Below the pieces are notes generated by a model. It ran no database searches and was not told the origin of the DNA. It saw only the letters and a list, made by a program, of their open reading frames with translations. From Plantago ovata (Eukaryota > Streptophyta > Magnoliopsida > Lamiales > Plantaginaceae): DNA of 64,000 nucleotides. The stretch lies in assembly GCA_028274465.1 (NCBI GenBank), contig CM051455.1, positions 118,333,547-118,397,546 of the forward strand, read 5' to 3'. Position 1 is the stretch's first letter. The number at the start of each line of letters is the position of its first letter. The position numbers were made by a program, and so were the translations under genes. Shown here one piece after another: positions 60,766 through 64,000 of the stretch.

Positions 60766-61790
60766 GAAACCGAGTCCGAAAAGGGGTAGAAATCCAAAAA
60801 TGCGTCGAAAACGCAGAATTCCGCGAAAAACTCTCCGGGCGAACCGCCGCAGATGTGGGGCGAACAGCCCCACAACGGGCGAACCGCCCGGTGTGTGGGG
60901 TGAACCGCCCCACAGTAATTCGAAGGCTATATATAGTTGCTCAGTTTTCTCCGAAAATCATACTTTTCCTGACCTACTTTCTCACCTCTCTCTGTAGTTT
61001 TAGGTAGGGACTTCCCAGAGCCTGTTCTGGGGGTCCGTAGCTTAGGGGACTCTTTTTCATAGCAGTTTGGAGCTCGTAGGATCGCAATTCTCCGGAGATT
61101 GACAACCTTCGGTAACTTTGTATCTTACAGTTTATTCTACTTATTTTATTATATCTTTCAACATGTTTTCTTCTATGATTTCTGTTGATTGCATGCCTAT
61201 TATGAGTAGCTAAACTTATCGTTGGTGGTAGTATGTGAATTCTTAGCGAAGGGAAGATAATCATGCTAATGGCTATATCGCGCATTATACTCCGTGTCAT
61301 TGCTTTATTTCGTTGATCAGGCACAGCCTAAATTCTCGTATGTTGTATTAATTATTATGCACAATTGGACCCTCGTCGACCTGTTCGCGAGTTTATCTTC
61401 GTAGTGTTGAATAATTACGGAACACAATTGGACAATAGTGATTGACTTGTCAGACCCATTATCTTCGTAGTGCTTAATAATTGCAACAGGACACTAGATT
61501 GATTCAAAGATCTCCATGCAAGACCGAGGAATTTATGCATGATTATCGACCCGTTATGCTTTGAAGGATCATACTATCACCAATGTCCATTATCTGCTAG
61601 AAACCCCTTTGCTATCTGTTTGCTGATTTTATATTATAAATTAGATTTGATAAAGCTAGTTATAGTCCTGAGAGAACGACACTCGAGTCATTCTACTGCT
61701 ACACTACGGTTTTCGTTGTAGTTGTGGATTGCCTTTGGCTAAATAACAAATATTATTTGACTGAACCGGAACCGACAAATCCGCGCTCAA
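60766..61790 (+). repeat. Inverted partial LTR of complex H
   Basis: A plus-strand partial LTR beginning GAAACCGAGTCCGAAAAGG, with palindromes at about 60830-60915, a TATATATAG box near 60930 and the end GACAAATCCGCGCTCA. It pairs with 59462-60480 as the second arm of a 1 kb inverted repeat. Confidence 0.88.
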
Positions 61791-63044
61791 CATTAGCCAA
61801 AGGCAATTCACAACTACAACGAAAACCGTAGTGAAGCAGTAGAATGACCTCGAGTGTCGTTCTCTCAGGACTATAACTAGCTTTATCTATTTAACTAGAG
61901 AATATAAAAACAGAAGACGTAATAGCAAGGGGTTTTCTAACAGATAATGGAGATTGGTGATAGGATGATCCTTTAAAGCATAACGGGTCAATAATCATGC
62001 GTAAATTCCTCGGTCTTGCATGGAGATCTTTGATCAATCTAATGTCCTGTTGCAATTATTAATCACTATGAAGATAATGATACTGACAAGTCAAGCACTA
62101 TTGTCCAATTGTGTTCCGTAATTATTCTACACTACGAAGATATACACGCGCCTAGGTCGACGAGGGTCCAATTGTGCATAATAATTAATACAACATACGA
62201 GAATTTAGGCTGAGCCTGATCAACGAAACAAAGCAATAACACGGAGTATAATGCGCGATATAGCCATTAGCATGATTATCTTCCCTTCGCTAAGAATTCA
62301 CATACTACCACCAACGATACGTTTAGCTAGTCATAATAGGCATGTAATCAACAGAAATCATAGAAGAAAACATGTTGAAAGATATATTAAAATAAGTAGA
62401 ATAAACTGTAAGATACAATGTTACCGAAGGTTGTCAATCTCCGAAGAATTGCGATCCTACAAGCTCCAATCTGCTATGAAAAAGTGTCCCCTAAGCTACG
62501 AACCCCCAGAACAGGCTCTGGGAAGTCCCTACCTAAAACTACAGAGAAATGTGAGAAAGTAGGTCAGGAAAAGTATGAATTTCGGAGAAAACTGAGCAAC
62601 TATATATAGGCCTCGAAATATTGTGGGGCGGTTCGCCCCACAGACCGGGCGGTTCGCCCGGTGTGGGGCGAGTCGCCCCACGTCCCGGGCAGTTCGCCCG
62701 GGAGAAAATCTCGCGAATTCCACGTTTTTGGATTTCTTCCCCTTTTCGGACTCGATTTCTGACTTCTAGTGGCCTTCTAACCTCCAGATTCGACCCCTAG
62801 ACTCCAAATCCTATCCGGAAACCTTCAGATACTCCAAATAGGCTTCTGGAACACCAATTCCTTGTCAACTTCAATATAATTGCCCGGAAATCCTCGATTT
62901 TCAACCAAAACCTGTAAAATAAAATCTAAAGGGAAACGTGACACTATTCTAATAAAATGTACTAAAATATAGCTAAATTAACATAGAGGATAGCTAAAAT
63001 AGGTGAAAAAGACTCAAATGAAAGTGTAAAATACACATTCATCA
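61791..63044 (-). repeat. Outer LTR of complex H (5' side)
   Basis: A minus-strand LTR whose outer end TTCATCA at 63044 is followed by the TGCGT duplication. It is most similar to the other outer LTR at 56583-57836. Its palindrome cluster lies at about 62620-62705. Confidence 0.88.
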
Positions 63045-64000
63045 TGCGTCCAGTGGAAACCCAAGTCTTAAGTTTTTCAACTTTGACTTGTTTTCTACTT
63101 GCTGAGGAACTAGAAGGTTTTGAGCCAAAAGACTTTTGATTCGTGCTGATCAAGTCCACTTTCTGATGTGGTGTCTTGCTCGGTTGACCTTTTTGCTGAA
63201 CATAATTTTCATTAAGTTCTTTTCTAGCAAGGTTCCTTCTAGCCCTAGCATTTTGAGTCTTTTCAGAACTCTTAGGCTTGATTTTGTTTATCTCTTTGAA
63301 GTATCTTTGCTGACTTTGCTTATACTCGTGAAACAGTTGACTTTGCTTGGTTTTGAAACCGAGTCCACTTTTCGGAGAATGCTGAGCTTTAATGTCAGCA
63401 ACCTTACTTGATTCAGGTTTGTCAGCAAAGGTCTTCTAATTACTTTTAGTAATCTTGCCTTTTGACTTAACAAATTGCTTTTCAGCAACTTGTTTGGCGG
63501 AATGCTTTACAACATCCTTTTTCTTTACAGTTTGCTTTTCAGCAACCTGTTTTCCTTTTAAAGTCTTGTTACTTTGAGTAGCAACAGCGGGCTTTACGGT
63601 CGTAGGTACTTGATTGCATTTTTCAGCAACCTTAGATTGACCAAACTGATAGAGTTCTTGTTGACCACTATCAGTAGCGCGTACAAAGGAAATCGGTGAT
63701 TTGTCTTTACTCAAGATTATTACGTCATCACCTTCATACGTTGCACCTAAACCTTCTTTCTGAGATGGATCTCTCAAATAAGAGTTTAGTTCAGTTAGCG
63801 TATTACTTGCATCAGCATAAGATTTGAAATTGATTGTCATCTTTTTCATCTCTTTGATTTCAGAAAGTAACTTTAGAATTGAGGACTGATACTCTTCCAA
63901 TTCTATTGCCATTTGAGAATTCTTCTCTGTAGCTTCAGCAATCAACTTCTTAAGACGCCTTATTTCAACATCCTTCTCTTATGTCTCTTCTTTTAGCAAT
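63045..64000 (-). pseudogene. gag: SIRE-like gag K-rich/coiled-coil region, copy E, running off the window
   Basis: This continues copy E after complex H and aligns with 38370-39330 of copy D: a basic part with VAEKQ words, KPSSSSASRKQVKVEKL, and a coiled coil (NSQMAIELEEYQSSILKLL). The gag domain itself and the 5' LTR lie beyond the window. It is broken, with about two breaks. Confidence 0.8.

Larger units (their letters stand above)
56583..63044 (-). mobile_element. Athila-like LTR complex H
   Basis: The whole complex is flanked by the perfect duplication TGCGT (56578-56582 and 63045-63049), interrupting SIRE-like copy E. Order on the plus strand: minus LTR 56583-57836, internal 3' region 57837-59461, minus LTR 59462-60765, partial plus LTR 60766-61790, partial minus LTR 61791-63044. 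The two outer minus LTRs resemble each other most (about 2 percent apart by eye). The middle minus LTR and the plus LTR also resemble each other most, forming an inverted pair. Gag and primer site are absent. It is broken and rearranged; the outer event is young. Confidence 0.85.

Overview
The window looks like intergenic heterochromatin from a flowering plant, probably a eudicot. It is essentially all LTR retrotransposon sequence, nested several layers deep. I see no host gene, no tRNA or rRNA gene and no CRISPR array. The evidence for a plant is the set of families: Copia/SIRE-like, Copia/Angela-like, Gypsy/Athila-like with an Asp-tRNA primer site, and Gypsy/Tat-like with an antisense extra reading frame. 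All assignments come from reading motifs and comparing copies by eye; no database was searched. The retroelements are treated as fossils.

Layout. 1-834 is the right-hand part of an Athila-like LTR inserted into the reverse transcriptase of a plus-strand SIRE-like copy (C: 835-6318 and 24089-25966). C is split by an Angela-like element (B, 6319-24088) with 2.1 kb LTRs. B is split in its gag by a gag-only Athila-like element (A, 10043-18239) flanked by TACAC. 25967-33762 is a minus-strand Tat-like copy (F) whose extra ORF runs on the plus strand from its own TATA box; it carries an Athila LTR fragment at 29377-30204. A second LTR fragment (33763-34054) joins F to a minus-strand SIRE-like copy (D, 34055-42403). 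A second Athila-type LTR (about 42466-43215) abuts a minus-strand gag-only Athila copy (G, 43216-47209). G lies in another minus-strand SIRE-like copy (E, 47210-56582 and 63045-64000). E also holds an Athila LTR complex (H, 56583-63044) flanked by TGCGT.

Order of events. The SIRE-like and Tat-like copies form the oldest layer, the Angela-like element came next, and the Athila-like elements are youngest. A's two LTRs differ by roughly 1.5 percent and B's by roughly 2 percent (by-eye estimates). That suggests well under a few million years, and it agrees with A lying inside B.

Most unusual signal. Every family here carries runs of neighbouring short hairpins in which the loop is nearly constant while the stems differ but still pair. 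They occur in the SIRE-like pol/ORF2 spacer (loop TNCCYGT), where two aligned hairpins show compensatory changes between copies D and E. They also occur in the Angela-like U3 (six adjacent AT-rich hairpins, mostly TAG or TGG loops), the Angela-like leader (four hairpins, loop AGGCGG plus A or C), the Athila-like U3 just upstream of the TATA box (core CGAAYCG), and the Tat-like 3' region. Other points are a short word, TTGCTGA, strongly over-represented through the SIRE-like copies; a conserved TATA box and polypurine tract before their extra ORF; and an inverted LTR pair with 1 kb arms that could give a long hairpin RNA.
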